NCBI GenBank assembly: GCA_015501075.1
Contig: JADNYJ010000013.1
Coordinates: forward strand, 248,001-312,000
DNA from: Gymnopilus junonius
Lineage: Eukaryota > Basidiomycota > Agaricomycetes > Agaricales > Galerinaceae
DNA length: 64,000 nt
Direction of reading: 5' to 3'
A program made the position numbers and the translations under genes. Positions 1-13,500 of the stretch are shown piece by piece. Position 1 is the first letter of the stretch. Each line of letters starts with the position of its first letter. The notes beneath the pieces were generated by a model. It was not told where the DNA came from and made no database searches. It was given only the letters and a program-made list of their open reading frames with translations.

Positions 1-2025
1 TCTCGGTCAAGGTATATATTTTCCTTTCCTTCTTCTGAATATTTCCTTGGGCTGACGTTGATGACGTGGAACCTGACGGAGAAGACACCGCTGAATCTTG
101 TCTACGTTTGGTGTGTCGTTGAGGTTGAGATCTCTCTGAGGCTGGAGTGGGAGACTGAGTAAGTTAAGAAATTTGGGTGAGGTTGCTGCGACTCACCGCC
201 TTCTGCTTCGCATTTACGCTTGCCCCCTCTTTCAGACTCTTCAGCTGATAGGCGATTCTCAGCCATGTTTCCAGGGTGTATAGAGGGCTGAGATGACTTG
301 GTGAGGTCATCTCCTTCATTTGACGGTGGTAACTCTGGCGGGACATCACTAGTGGCCAAGCTTACGTCTTGGTGAAGTTGGACTGGCATTATGGGCATTG
401 CTTCGCCTGTCCCATTGGGAAAGCTTGTGATTGTCAGCATGCATCTCGAGAAGCAGAACAATTCATACATACCTTCCGTTGTCTGGTTCTTCATCGAAGG
501 TGCTCCGCTCTATGAGGTATTCCTCGGAGCTTGGACTAGATTCGGATCTCTGTTTTGAATTTGTTTCTGCTTCTCCTTGATGGTGCGCAGAATATTCGGG
601 TTGCCATTGAGTGTATGAACTTGATAATGGTGCGGTTTGGATTGATTGTTGGAGTGGAGAGTGTCGGACGTTGCCTGGAACTCTGTGTTGCTGCACCTGA
701 TCATCCAGTGATGGGTGTTGCTCTGTAGAATGGGGGATATTGTTCATTGGCGCTGAATCATTACTGCCTCCAGATTCGGTGATGGGTGAGGGCAGAAAGA
801 TCGAGGTTGCGGACGATCCGAATTCGTCGTAAATCCAATTAACGACCTCGCCGTAATCGATGCTTGGCACTGTAGAGTATAATCACGATTTGTGTTTGCT
901 CTGAGCAGATTGAATAGTCATTACCTTGTAAATTATTTTCCTCAGAGGACGTATCAGAGGCTTCGGCTTGCTGTTGTCCCATCATGCCTGGTTGGAATTC
1001 AGGGATTTCATTTCGACCTTCTAATGTCTCTGATGGCATGGTGATGAGGCTTGGCTCCTCCATGAAAATTTGGTCATTGGTCTGGTTTGCCGTGCTTCCA
1101 GGCTGATATGAATTGTCGGGAGGGGGATTGAAGTTGCGAGCATGATCATGGGTCTGGTTGTTGATGTGAGAAGTTGCGTAATAATCAACAGGTTGTACAG
1201 TTCTGCCATGACTGTCATTGTTAGAGATGGGCTCGCTCAACGCAAGGTGCTCGTGAAGAGCCAACTGGTCTTCTTCCGAGCTATAAGCATCGAGAGCTCT
1301 ATTCAACAAAGCTGAGCCTTGGTCAGGCATGATTGACATCTGCTGGTGCCAGGTGGAATGATGGGTAGAATATGGGAGCATTCGGCGGGTGGTGCTGGTA
1401 GTGAGTGAGCCAGAGGAGGTGAGGGCTTTCGCTTGGTTATAAAGTGAATGATCCTGTTGGCCAGCCGACCCATAGGCAGAGAATGACTGGCTTGTCGAGA
1501 ACTGTTGGCGGTTATGGAACGCCCATTGCTGTTGTGCCTGAGTTAAGGATGGTGGCGGCATTCTATGTATAGCGCCAGTCATTGGGTAGGGAGATGCTGT
1601 ATAATGACGATAAACGAACCAGTATGATCTGATGCATATAGCAAAACGTACCATTCATACCAGCGCGCTGGTGAGCATCGCCCTCGTTATGCATATATAA
1701 ATTGCCCTGATGTCGAGGGAGGCCATAGGCAGACACTGCACTGTTCAATGCCATTGAGGACTGCGCGTGGTAGTGAATGATTGATCCAGGATTGGTCGGG
1801 GCTGATGACGGTTGGAACATGCTCGGGATGCTGCTCAGGCTTGAACGAGAGGTCACTGTATTTGAATAAGGAAGGCCTGCGTAATTTTAATTGTTAATGC
1901 GGTGTCTCATAGTGCAGGTATGAAACTTTCTTACCTCTGTCTAGGCTGCCTTGGCCAACTTCCCAGAGGTGTCTATTTGCTGAGAAAGAAGGCATTGATG
2001 TGAAGCCAACGTTAAATGGGTTCAT
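1..2025 (-). CDS. Family X copy A: Ser/Gln/His-rich protein, 3' end outside window
   Basis: I recognise no known domain. Reading down the minus strand, the exons are 2025-1935, 1876-1652, 1596-925, 869-473, 423-197 and 141 to the window edge. All joins are GT-AG and stay in phase, so the visible part is intact. The start is the ATG shared by copies C, D and F (MNPFNVGFTS). The product is low-complexity, rich in Ser, Gln, His, Asn and Pro, with a basic GGKRKCEAE segment at the end of the fifth exon that could be a nuclear signal (inference). Exon 2 has one AGLPYS unit where D has two and F three. The fourth exon (MPSIDYGEVVNW onward) differs strongly from D and F, while exons 1-3 are close to F. 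The last exon runs off the left edge, so the terminal exons are unseen. Confidence 0.72.
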
Positions 2026-2137
2026 GGTGGCAAGAGGAGCCTGGAGTGTGTAAAAGGGAGGGATGAAAAGTATTGGGGTGACGAGGACAATGATCAAGTG
2101 TGTACTTCCTTAAGGCCAGAAAAGGACGACTCGGCAA

Positions 2138-2154
2138 CGTGTTTGTCAAACACG
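2138..2154. promoter_or_regulatory. 17-bp palindrome upstream of copy A
   Basis: CGTGTTTGTCAAACACG has two perfect 8-bp arms around one central base and lies 113 bp upstream of the copy A start. The same palindrome is present upstream of copies C, D and F. A binding site for a dimeric regulator is an inference; no factor is known to me. Confidence 0.5.
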
Positions 2155-2159
2155 AGTGG

Positions 2160-2890
2160 GGGTGCCCATTGATCCCATTTTGAGAATTTTCTGTCCACAA
2201 TCTTGGCTCGACAAAATTTCAAATCCAATTAGACCCACCTTAATCACTGATGCCTCATTTTTTCCGTCAGAAGGACGATGCTTTTGGCAAGAAATATTTT
2301 TGGGGTTGTAGGTGCCATCAAAAATCCCATGGTTACTCTTCTGAGTCGCTTGTGGCCTCCTCCTTTGTCGCCCTTTTACCACGCTTGCTTTCTTCTTCTT
2401 TGTTCTAAGAATGTCGCAATTCTAAAACCCTGAAGACGAAGGAGATCGAGTGATTCTTATTGAATAAATTCTAATCTAGTCTTGATATGGAAATTGCCTA
2501 TTGAAGTTCACCGAATTTCCTCGCACTCCTCTCAATTCCGGCCTTTTTGGAGGTGGCTTGCATTGCATCCAAGTCACCTGTTAAGAAAGGGTACTAACGA
2601 TGTGCTGCATAATATTCTTTGTTTCTTGTTATTCAATCGATGAGGAGTTGGCAAAGTACGTATGTGAGTCGACTTCAACCTCCAACTTTCAACTGACTAA
2701 AAATAGCGGGCTCTGAACGTTGAACCCCAAGTCTGTGCCAGAATAGGCAGGTGTCGGGCCGTCGGCATTTTCGCCCACACATTTTTGCTTTCGACCACCA
2801 CTATTGCCTTCGCAATGATTCCTCTATCGCTGTCAATGCCGTCAATGTGACACATAAAGTGCGCATTAATTTTCATTTTCATTCTTCTGT
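2160..2890 (-). repeat. Conserved 5' flank of family X (copy A)
   Basis: This flank is highly similar, in inverted orientation, to 21150-21860 upstream of copy D, and partly to 32620-33005 upstream of F and 27024-27170 upstream of E. Similarity to D stops abruptly near 2890 (21150 on the D side), just before copy B begins, which marks a rearrangement junction. Within it, 2260-2380 has a block conserved even in diverged copy G (33600-33730). Short ORFs occur on both strands but share no frame between copies, so I read the flank as non-coding promoter and upstream DNA. Confidence 0.65.
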
Positions 2891-2947
2891 TCACCACCGA
2901 CTGCGCCGTCCAAGCCTGCCGCCAATTCCGGAGGTGATAAGCCGCTT

Positions 2948-3902
2948 TTGACAAATGAAAACCCTCAACGCGCGCAGCAGCAGCCTCTATCCATCCACTG
3001 TCCATGGCCACTCCGTGCAACGCCATGGAACACGGAAACTGTTCCCCCTTTTCTTCAATCCTCGCCAACTGCTGCTCCACCCCAATATCAACCCCCATAC
3101 CAAGTCATACAACCAACGCATAATGACACTCCCCAGCACCCACATATACTAGGATTAATTCCACATCAAGCAGGTTTTGCCATCCACCACGGAGAAGCAG
3201 AACCACTTCAAACATGTAGATCCAACCGGGCTCCAAGCACCGGTAATTTTGCCCGCTTTGAGACCCATCTCATTGAGCAGGACTGGAACGGTGTAGTGAC
3301 ATCCAATGGAAGGTATGTACAAAAGGTTCCGCTTCTCGAAAGGGGTGCTGACAATCAGAAGTTGTATGCAGGAGACAGACGAGGTGGGGGCCAGGACACC
3401 AGTCCAACGTCACCCAGGGACATATCCTCCTGTCATACAGCTGACAGAGCACTACCCACCAGCTCAGTCATCGAACAAACGGAAGTGTGAAATAGAGCTT
3501 GGTGAGTCATCAAATTGTCGATACCGAGATTTTGTAGTTTTGCTCAATCCCCATTCCCAGCCTCGGAGACATCAACGTCGATCGAGCTTCAAAGACCTAC
3601 CAAGCGCTCGCGCACATCTCCCTCATTGGATTCGACATCATCTTCCAATACACCAACGCCATCCCAAGGGATTGTTCAGAAGAGGAAGAAAGTTCGACGA
3701 ATAGGCAGGGAGAAAATAGGGGACGGATTTATACTGCAGCGGGATCTAAGGTAAAAAAATTGATCTGATTCATGGATGAAGCTAATCAGCAAATGGGTAT
3801 AGGCAGGCTAGGGAACTCATCCACGTCGCTGAAACCATTGCTCCTGCTCGAAAGCTCCTGGAGTGCGCAGACAACGAATGTGAGATGGAGGAAAGGATGT
3901 GA
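2948..3902 (+). CDS. Family X copy B: 5'-truncated, single-module form
   Basis: This is the 3' half of a family X gene. The exons are about 2948-3312, 3362-3501, 3561-3750 and 3803-3902, all GT-AG and in phase, giving about 264 codons to a TGA stop. The segment around HHGEAEP aligns with HQGEAEL of copy D, KRKCEIEL with KRKRDAEV, and the last exon (RELIHVAETIAPA) with KELIHVAETVSPG. Exon 5 joins directly to the terminal exon pair, so B lacks the duplicated exon-intron module of C, D and F. The 5' exons are missing at the junction with the copy A flank, and the true start is unclear. It may be a truncated gene or a relic; the open, correctly phased 3' part argues against advanced decay. Confidence 0.5.
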
Positions 3903-5500
3903 GGTGGTTTTTCCTCTTGGGGCCTCGGATCGATCAACACCGTCCGGCACGGGATACGGAACGCGGGACAGCTGCTCCGCTATGTATTCGAATCTTTTTC
4001 TTTCTTTTTCTTTCAGCTTCTGGCCTTTAGAATTATCCTCGCAATACCGTTCACGATATTTCGTACTTTTCTCATTTGTATTTCCCTTGCTTCCCCTTCT
4101 AATTAACACATCCTTATGCATTAAGGATTTCTCATCTCATAGTTCCTAAATAGTTTACTTGTCTTGCGTCGGTGCTGCTCTTTTATCATTATATCTGTCA
4201 ATACTGTACCTGATGTAGCCCAGTTTTTGTCCAGTCATCTTTCTGGTGCACAGAAAAGCCTGTCACGTCATTGAACAGAATGCCATACTTATGAGTCGAA
4301 TTAGCTAATTTGAAGTAACGGAAGGTATGTACAAATCATCCCATTTCTCGAAATGAAACCTCCAAATTACAAGGTCCATTCAGACCAGCGCTGCGGTGCC
4401 AGGACGCTAGAAGCCACTGGATGTGCTCTGTCAGAGGTGCCATCTGCAGACAAAGTGGGGACAGCACATATTCTGCACAGTAACTAAGCGTAAGAGCGAT
4501 ACAGAAGCCACTGAGGTACCACGTTGTCCGCCACGTAGTGCACAATATACGGGTGCTTCGTAGCGCGTCAGGCGTCAGGTCACATTGGGCGAGCGTATTT
4601 GCATGTGAAAGCGACAGTCCCAGGGCCAAGCCGTGGGTACACGACAAAGCACTGAAGCAGAAGGAGGAAGAGTTGCATAGGGAGCTAGAGGAAGGAGAGG
4701 CAAAGGGTATAAGCTGAAGGGTACTTTAAGTTTTGGAGTTGCATGAGGTTGGTTGGGGTGAATAAAGCGCACCTTCGAGTGAGAGGAGAACGGACAAAGG
4801 ATACTGTAAACGAATGCCCATCTGCGGCTGTGGCTTGACGGAGTCTCTTTAGTAGTACGAGTAGGTATAGCACACAGTGGTTTCCTATCCCTCTCTGTTG
4901 CGTGATCTACCTCTCCATGCGCAAGTACTCCAGCACCGGTTCCTCCATTCTACTTCTATGCTTGTGCTAACGCGGGCGATGGTGTGAACAAGACGAGGTT
5001 GAGATGGATCTTGAGCCTTCCAAATGACGTGTGAAAGTGTTTGGAGGGTATAAATTTGCCTGGGACTTGGATGAGCGGAGGTTGTTGGCAAGTTGTTGGA
5101 GTTATATTTTTATTTAGCATATACAAATGGCAAATGCTACAGCCAGGAGGCAGGCATTAAAATAGATATATTCTTCATGTTCATCTGTGAGTTCAAGTCG
5201 CTTTTTACAGGTTGATTTGACTTACTCGCCACTCAATGCTTGCTTCTTTTTTTGTACTAGTTTATCCTGATAAGGGGTTGATTACATGGAGGTGAAATTA
5301 GAATCATGTTCGAATCTGTGAGTAAGCAAGTAATTTGCGAACATGGGATGGGATATAGTTGTTAGTAATGGAAAATATTGGGACATGTACCTTTGGGATT
5401 TGTGATTGATAACCTGACTTCTTATGCGTGGTGGCCAGCTTTAAGGAGATAAATACTTATCAGGTCCAGGTCCAGATCTAAGTCATTTTCTTCGTCTTCT
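3903..5500. other. Intergenic, no supported gene
   Basis: This is copy B 3' flank followed by unassigned DNA. At 4320-4360 a 35-40 bp stretch (GGAAGGTATGTACAAATC onward) resembles the exon 4 donor and intron of family X, a tiny relic. The short ORFs present on both strands have no splice partners or similarity that I can recognise. Confidence 0.4.
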
Positions 5501-6610
5501 TCTGTTTATTAATGGTTATTTTCCGAGTGACCGAGTCTAGTTGCCGCCATTCCATTTGATTCATTAAACGGCGAAGCGAAAGTGCCTCGTCTTCTTCTTC
5601 TTCGCCCATGGCAGCGAAGAGGAAGAGCCAAATACAGGGAGAGTAATTATAGCTCCAGGCTAGAATCCAGCATGTAGACTGTTAAAATTTGAGCTGGAGA
5701 AAGATATATGAGAAGAATTCGAAGTTCCTTTAAATTGCCTTAGAGTACTCGGTACTATAACCTCTGACGTCGACGTCCTCATTGCTGACACTAGTAGAGG
5801 CTGCGGAGTAAAACAACGCCTACTAATTGTCATCAATTTATCATTGACGTAGTCCTTTTCATGTTTCAAGCACTGCACTGCACTAAGACATGAAGATGGA
5901 AGTTAGTAAGTTCTTAATAAGCTACCCCTTCATGTCGATTGTTGATCTTGTTTTTTAATTTGACTCTCATCCGACTCCCAACTTCCGAGTTTGGAATTCG
6001 AGCAGGGCCCTTTTACTCTATGTATGGAATTAATTATGAGGATGGGGAGTTCTCACTGCCCACTGCTTACCATGTTTGAGTCCTCTCCTTCTTGCTATTG
6101 AAGTGATTAACCTTTGTTTTACGAGTCTGGACTCTAGGTGAGGTCATTGGTATTCAATTCGTTTAAATTAAATGTTGAAGGCTTGAAGCGGAAGTGCTTC
6201 AAGGGTTTTTTTTAATTCATCAATGACGATGGCGATGAAGGCTGGAAGTCTGAATATACATAACGAGAATAATTAGTATGTCAGAACTTGATACTAGAAG
6301 AAGAGAAGGAGGAGTATTTCCATAACGAGTTCGAACCTCTCTGGTCTGGACAGTAGTGGGATGAATTGAAGCTTATCGTCGATTGGCCTATTTATCATTG
6401 ACACTGACAGTGGAAGATTCTCCTCGTGTTACGAGCACTGCACTGCAGTAAGGGAGGAAAGGGATGTTCATAAGTTTTCAATAAGCTCAGTCATGCTGCT
6501 TCAGGGCGCAAGCCCTGCCAGTCAATCGTTGATCTTTGATGGTGGTTTTTTGACTCCCTTCCGAGTGCCGACTAGTCTCCGAGTCTGGTTTCCGAGCGGG
6601 GAGAACCGAG
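5500..6610. repeat. Diverged tandem duplication, two units of about 500-600 bp
   Basis: Unit 1 (about 5500-6000) and unit 2 (about 6120-6610) share a series of landmarks in the same order: a GCGAAAGTGC / GCGGAAGTGC motif, a TTATCATTGAC motif, GCACTGCACTGCA, an AATAAGCT motif, a TCGATTGTTGATCTT / TCAATCGTTGATCTT motif, and a closing run of CCGAGT words. It lies upstream of the adenylate cyclase and contains no supported ORF. It could be promoter DNA or an old transposon duplicate. Confidence 0.5.
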
Positions 6611-7533
6611 AGGAAAGGACCCTGATCGTCGTTGCCTTTCGTGGGTAAGCAGTAACGGTTGAAAGAAAGGGAAAGGAAAGCATCGATGATTTTCGGAGAT
6701 CGGTATGTGTATTATGGCCAGAAATGAGATGAGATAGATGAGATGGATTAGACGTGTGGCGGAACCGAGATTATACATATGCATGTAGATGGAAATAGAA
6801 ATGGGAAAAAGGAAAAAGGGAAAGGGAATGGGGATAGGGAAATTGGCGAATGAAAGAGGAGCCGGCATAGGCAAAGGCATAGGCTAAGGCATAGGAACAC
6901 GCGCGTGAGAATTTCGGAAGCAAACATCGTGTGTGGTAGTGGTGACACCGGTCACCGGTCACTAGCTGTGTGTCCCTGATCAGTAGAGTGAGACGACCCG
7001 GATACCCCTTTTGCTTTGGCTTTTTTCCTCTTTTTTTCCCCTCTTTTGCTCTTTAGGTTTTTCGGGCTGGGTATTTGGGCAGCCTGTACGGGCCTCTGCT
7101 GCTCTGCTGCGATAGCGATATAGTCTGAGTGGGCAAGCTTCTGGGTCGAGTCCGGAAGGGACTGCGAGAATAGCAGGCTTTACTACCCCGGCTTGGACGC
7201 TTTGGTTTTTTTGATTACGACGAGGACGAGGACGAAGACGACTGGGACGATACATACCACCTCGTAACATACCACAGCACACCATACCATACCATAACCC
7301 ACCTGCACGCCATACCATACCACACAGCACCCTCTACGCAACGCCACACCACACCCGTTGCACCCGGCTACGTACCACAGCAGTCAGCCGTACCACATTG
7401 GTCGAGCATACCACTGCAGTCGAGCACACTACAGCTCATAAACCCAGTTCACATACGTCCTTCCGCAACACCACGCCTTACACCTTCCGTACCCAGTACC
7501 CAGCACCCAGTACTCTACACACCCCCGCAAATC
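6611..7533. promoter_or_regulatory. Adenylate cyclase upstream region
   Basis: This is the non-coding leader region before the first exon of the cyclase. It contains purine-rich blocks (about 6660-6880) and, at 7250-7520, a C/A-rich stretch with repeated CATACCA and ACACC words just before the first ATG, as expected of a CT/CA-rich fungal leader (inference). I saw no clear TATA box. Confidence 0.35.
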
Positions 7534-10500
7534 ATGCCAACACAGTTCACACCCCCACATAGGCCTGACACCCACCCACACCCCACGCAAACGCACATGA
7601 ACACGAACACGAACACGAACATGGACACAGACAGAAGAGAAAGAGAAAAAGAAATAAAAGAAAGAAGAGAAATAAGAGAAAGAGAAAGAAGAGAGAGCAC
7701 GATCCGGCTCCCAGCAGACGCGGTGGACGAGAACGGGCTCGCCATCCTCGCGGACGACGCGGATGTGACGACGATGCCCCTGAATGAGGATGCGGCTATC
7801 GCGCCTTGGATTGATTTACCGGTACGTTTTATGTTTTTACGTTCATTAGGGGATATGATGCTGATGTTTGCCTTTTTTTTTCTTTTTTTTTGCTTTTCTT
7901 TGGTGGGGTTGGTGTTGGTACTGCTACTACCACCGCTGCTACTACAACCACTGCTGCTGCTATTACCACCGCTGCTGCTGCTGCCATTGCCGCTGTTTAG
8001 CCCACTCCCCCGCCAAAGAACACGCCCCCGCCCCACAAATCGTCATTCGGGTTCTCCCAGAAATCCTCCTTTGTCTCCTTAGTCTCATTGAGGCACAACG
8101 GCGCCTCCACATCCTCGCGTCACCACAACGCCAATAATCATAATAACCATACCCATACCCATAACTCAAATACAAACACCCACCACTCCAACACCCTCCG
8201 CTCTTCCGAATCCCAAGCGAGCCTATACCTCACAGACACCCTCGCCTCTAGCAACACCCCCATCGACGCTCGACAGACGACGGCGAGTCGTTCGTCGGCA
8301 GCGGGGTGGTGTACAGCGGGTCCTCATCCTATTCGGGGAACAATGCAAGTGCACAAGGACTGGGGAAATCCAAGTCCCCGAGTTTATTTTCCTCCATATC
8401 CATTCCGAGGCTGAAAGCCCGAGCGAGTCGGACGAAGTTGAGAGAGAGGGAGAGGGGGGAGGGGGGAGGAGGGGAGGAGGAGGAGGGGTATTATTATCAG
8501 CAGCAGGTGCAGCACCCTTCGTTGCGGCCGCCGGTACCGCCGTTGCCTGATCATCCGAGACCGTTGTTGGGTCTTGGGGGCTTGGGGGCATTGGGGGGAG
8601 TGTGTCGACTGTTGCGTTATCTCTTTCTGCTGGTTCGGGAGGGCGGAGGGATAGAGATAGAGAGAAGGAGAAAGAGAAGGACAAGGGGAAGGGGAAAGAG
8701 AAGAGGGAGAAAAGCAGGTTAGGAGCAAGGAAGAAGACCTCAGGGAATGCCAATGGGACTGGGAACGGGAGAGTCCCGCCTACGCCGCCGCCTAAAGATG
8801 GCGAGGGCGGTACGTGGATGGACTTCCCGGTCGATCTGGATCTGAATGAGATGGAGGGGATATTGGATTATAGCGTCCTCTCCTCTGCTGGGCTCGGCAC
8901 GAATGGGAGTGGGCCTAGCAGTGCCGGTGTCAGTGTCAATGGCGTAGGGACGGATACGGAACATCAGAGCTATTCGGACCCTGGCGCAGGAGGGTATTAT
9001 GGCCAGCACCCGTTTGTGTCTGCGAGCGAGTTCAGCGATCCGTTCTCGGTTTCTCAGGATAGGGCGAGGAGTGTGAGGGAGTATAGGAAGGTGTCGCCTA
9101 CGACTGTTCCGCCATTGCCACCGCCCCCGCTGCCACTGCCCCCATTGCCACAGCTGCAATCACCATCGCCGCCTTCGGCGTCTTCCTCTCGTGATTACGA
9201 TTCGTCTTCTTCCTCATATACCACCCATTATCAGCATCAGCACCAGCACCAGCACAGGCCGCATATACCCATACCCAACCCGGATGATACACACCCACCT
9301 CATCCTAGCGGCAGCACAAGCGCAGACGCCTCTGTAGACCCTCTCTCCACCTCGGACCCCCTCTCCACCTCGCCCGTTTCAGGCCCCGGGAGTCCCACAT
9401 GGGTGCCCCCGGAATCATGGGCCGTGGAACGCGGCGCTGAGGTCCCCTACGGTCATTTGGATTTAATGGATTTGGACGTGGTGGGCGGAGGGGGTACCGG
9501 GAGGGCGGGGGTGGGGGTGTTTGATGATGATGGTATTGAGGATGGGGTGGATGATGGTGGGGATGGTGGGTTTGGGTTTGGGATGGGGGTGGATGAGGAG
9601 GGGAATGAGGAGGGGAGGAATGGAGCGGGCAGTAGTGGGGGGAGTGGTGGGAGTGGTGGGGTCGGGTCGGGTGTTGGTGCTAGTGCTAGTGGGATGGGGA
9701 TGGGGCTTGATGGGGTGTTTGGAGGGGGAATAAGAATGGGAGTAAAAAGAGTAAGAAGAAGAAGGAGAAAGATAAAGGGGAAGGACATGCGCATACAGAC
9801 GAGCGGGAGCGCGAGCAGCATAAAGAACCGCGCTATCCGTACGCGTATCACAAGAGACTGCGCACGGTCCCGCCTGCAGGCGGCGCGTCTGTGTCGTCCT
9901 TGTCTTCGTCCCACTCGCAGCCTCTAGCGGGTTCAGCCAGCTTTAATGGTATCAGCACCAGTAACCCCCACATCACCCATAACAGCAACTACAACACACC
10001 CCACACCCTGCACCCCTCCGCATCCCTATCCACCTTCCGCCCCTCCAACCTGCGCCCATCCACATCCCTCTCCGTCTCCTCCTTGGCCTCCTCCACCTCA
10101 CTCAACACGCCCCGCCCAACACCCCGCGGGTCCCTCTCCCACACACACGCGCACGCGCACGGGAAACAGCCCACGATATACAAAATGCGCGTGTACCGCA
10201 CACCGTACATGTACAACGTCATCAGCATCGATCTGGAGACGACGGTGGCGGATTTGATTGTGAGGCTGAATCAGAAGATGATCAAGGAGGCGCAGGCGGC
10301 AAAGGCTAAGCTCAGGGCACAGCAGGCGGCAGCGGCGGCTGCAGCTGTAGCAGCTGGGGGTGGGGGTGCTGCTGGTGCTGGTGCTGGGGATGTTGATGCG
10401 GGTTCGGGTGCTGGAGGGGCAGGTGTTGGGGTGTTAATGGTGTAAATGGAGCAGTGCCTGTAGGAGGCGTTGGAGGTGATGATGATGGGGGTGTGATTAG

Positions 10501-13500
10501 GCTTCCGCATAATTTGTATGTGAAGGAGCAGGGAAGGGGTGAGTTTGATTTTTTTGATTTTTTGTTCTTTTTTTTTTCTTTTTGATGGGGGAGGCTTTTC
10601 TTGGTCTGTCGGTGTCGGTGTCGGTGTCGTTGCCGATTTTCTTTCTTTTCTTCCTCCATTCCCTTGGACGTCCAGATCTTGGAAATTTCCCTGATGTTCT
10701 TTTTGAGTTACATTTGGCGTCCTATTTTATTTTTTTCCTTGCTTAAAATTATACTGATGTTCTGTTGTCATTGTCAATTCCTTTCCTTTTTCTGCCGTTA
10801 TTTCTATGGACGTCTGATTTTTGATACATTTCTTCAACATTTCTTTTGGAACATTTGATGTCCTATTCTTATTTTACTTTTTCCTCATTTTCTTAATTAT
10901 CGAAGAAGGTTCTGACGCCTGAGATTTCTTCTTGTTTGCAGAACGTATGCTAGGTCCTGATGAGCACCCCGCGCCATTGTCAAACTGAGGATGGAACAGG
11001 CTGGGTATGATCCTGAAGACGGACATCATCTCCTTGGTGTGGATGGCTCAACCTCCTTCTCAAGTTTTTTTTCAAGAGTCAATTGTTGGCTGGGTACGTA
11101 ACGCGATTTATCTGTGCTCCCAAACCGACAAAATGGCTCACGAATAGCTCAAATCAACAGGAAGAACAAATCACTCAAGAGACCTACAACTTAGTCAATC
11201 TCCAAAGCCGAGGCCTGCGCACCATCCCGTCGTGCTGCACCAACACGCAGACACCATCGTCACCCTCTGCCTCGACCGCAACCCTATGCTTGAGATCCCG
11301 CTCGACTTTATCCAATCCTGCACCACCCTGCGCGATCTACGGATGCGGAACATGTCCATGAAAAAGTGCCCAGTCCATCCGGCACAGCACGACTCTCCAC
11401 CTACTCGACCTGTCCTCCAATTGCATCCGCGACTGGACGACGCCTACCTCGACCACATCCCAGGCTGATGAACCTCCAGCTGCAGAACAACCGGCTCGAG
11501 GCCCTCCATGGTACCTCCCCCGCATGCGCTCTCTCATTATCGTGAACATATCCAACAACAAGTTCCGCATTTTCCCCATGGTCATCACCCAACTCGAAAA
11601 CCTCCGCGATCTCGATATATCATTCAACATGATCTCCGAGCTCCCAGAGGAAATCGGCAAGCTGACCGCGCTCGAGCGGTTCACGTTGGTCGGGAACCAC
11701 ATCTCGCGCTTCCCGGACGAGATGCGGGTTGAGCAAGCTGGTCAAATTGGATTGTAGAAGGAACCAGATTGGGGATTTGGGCAGGGTGTGTATGTTGCCG
11801 ATGCTGCAGCAGCTTTGTGCGGATTGGAATGCGGTGCATGTGGTCGATTTGAGTTTGGGCGAGAATTTGACGCATTTGGAGCTGGCGCATAATGATATTA
11901 CGCAGTTGTCGCTCGTTCCGGGGCCGATGGGGCTCCCGCCGTATACGCTCACGAACCTCGATTTATCATACGCCAAACTGTCCGAGTCTGGATGATATCG
12001 CGCTTTCCCAGCTCTCGTCCTTACGCGCCCTCAAATTGGACCATAACTCGATCCGCTCGATCCCTGATACGTTAGGGGAGCTGAGGTGGTTGGAGTGTCT
12101 GTCGTGTACGGATAACAAACTCGACGCGCTCCCACGGACGATTGGGAAACTGGGCAGGCTCAAGGTGCTCGATGCGCATAATAATTCATTGACGGAGCTT
12201 CCTGGGGAGTTTGTGGGAGTGTGGCAGCTTGGAGCAGGTGAATGTGACGTCGAATTTGATCGGGGCGTGGGCTGATCCTCCTGTGGGGGTGTCCACGTCG
12301 TCGTCGGCGTCGTTGGTAGCTGGGTTTGAGTCCCAGCGGGTGTGGATGGGCATTTGGCGGTGCCGTCGCTCCTGGAGGGGAGGAAGCAGTCCTTGGGATC
12401 TATCAACGACAGCTCGAGCATCAGCATCATGAGCATGAACATGAGCACCAGCACGCTCATCCGAGACACCAAAGACCACCTGCCCCCTCTCGCGCGGTCC
12501 CTTCAAAAACTCTACCTAGGCGAAAACTGTCTATCGGGCGACGGCGTCCTGCGGCCTTTGATGATCTTTATCGAGCTGCGCGTGCTCAATCTGTCGTTCA
12601 ACGATATCCAGGACCTCCCGCTGTCTTTTTTCCGGAATATGACCCACCTAGAGGAGATTTATTTGAGTGGGAATAAGTTGACGAGTATCCCGGCGGAGGA
12701 TTTCCCGAGGTTGACGAGGTTGAGGACGTTGTATTTGAATGGGAATAAGCTCCATACGCTCCCGCAGGAGTTGGGCAAGGTCGCGAGTTTGTGGGTGTTG
12801 GATGTGGGGAGTAATTTTTTGAAGTATAATATTAATAATTGGGAGTTTGATTGGAATTGGTGGGTGTTTTTTTTTTATTACTTTTTTTACTTTGGGTTTT
12901 ATATGTTATGGAATAAAGCTGACGATGACTATGCGTATAGGAACTTCAACACCAACCTCAAGTACCTCAACCTCTCTGGCAACAAGCGACTGCAGATCAA
13001 AGCAGACACGAGCTCCCAGCGCATGAGCAGGCACATGAGCACCCTCACGCCCATGCTCTCCGGCTTCACCTCGCTCTCCCAGCTGCGCGTCCTCGGGCTC
13101 ATGGACGTCACCATCACCACCACCGCCAAAGACGCGACGGTCGACATCCCCGATGAAAACGCGGACAGGCGCGTGCGGACGTCGCTCTCGACGGTGTGTG
13201 GCATGAGCTACGGGATTGCAGATTCCCTAGGCACCAGCGGGTACCTGACCATGATCGATCTGGTGCACGAATTCCATGGCCGGACGGACGAGGCGATTTT
13301 CGCCATGTTTGGCAAGACGGTGCCCCCGAAAAACCTCCTGCCCGATATGAGTCCGAACCCGTTCTCCGAGTACCTGCACGACAATTTCGTGAATGTGTTC
13401 AAGACGCAGCTGGCGTGTGTGAATGAAAAGGTCGACCGGGACGGGATACCGCTCTTCACGAAGAAGGAGGGCGTGCGCAAGGCGCTGCATTGGACGTTCC

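Noticed and set aside
4320..4360. A further family X copy
   Set aside because: Only 35-40 bp resemble the exon 4 donor region; too short to call more than a relic.
8461..8490. G-rich run as a functional G-quadruplex element
   Set aside because: It is part of Gly/Glu-rich coding sequence in a generally G-rich gene; no separate evidence.
7515..10659. Long minus-strand ORFs, some over 100 codons, opposite the adenylate cyclase
   Set aside because: They mirror the GC-rich, repetitive codons of the cyclase N-terminus and have low-complexity Pro/Ser text without splice signals.
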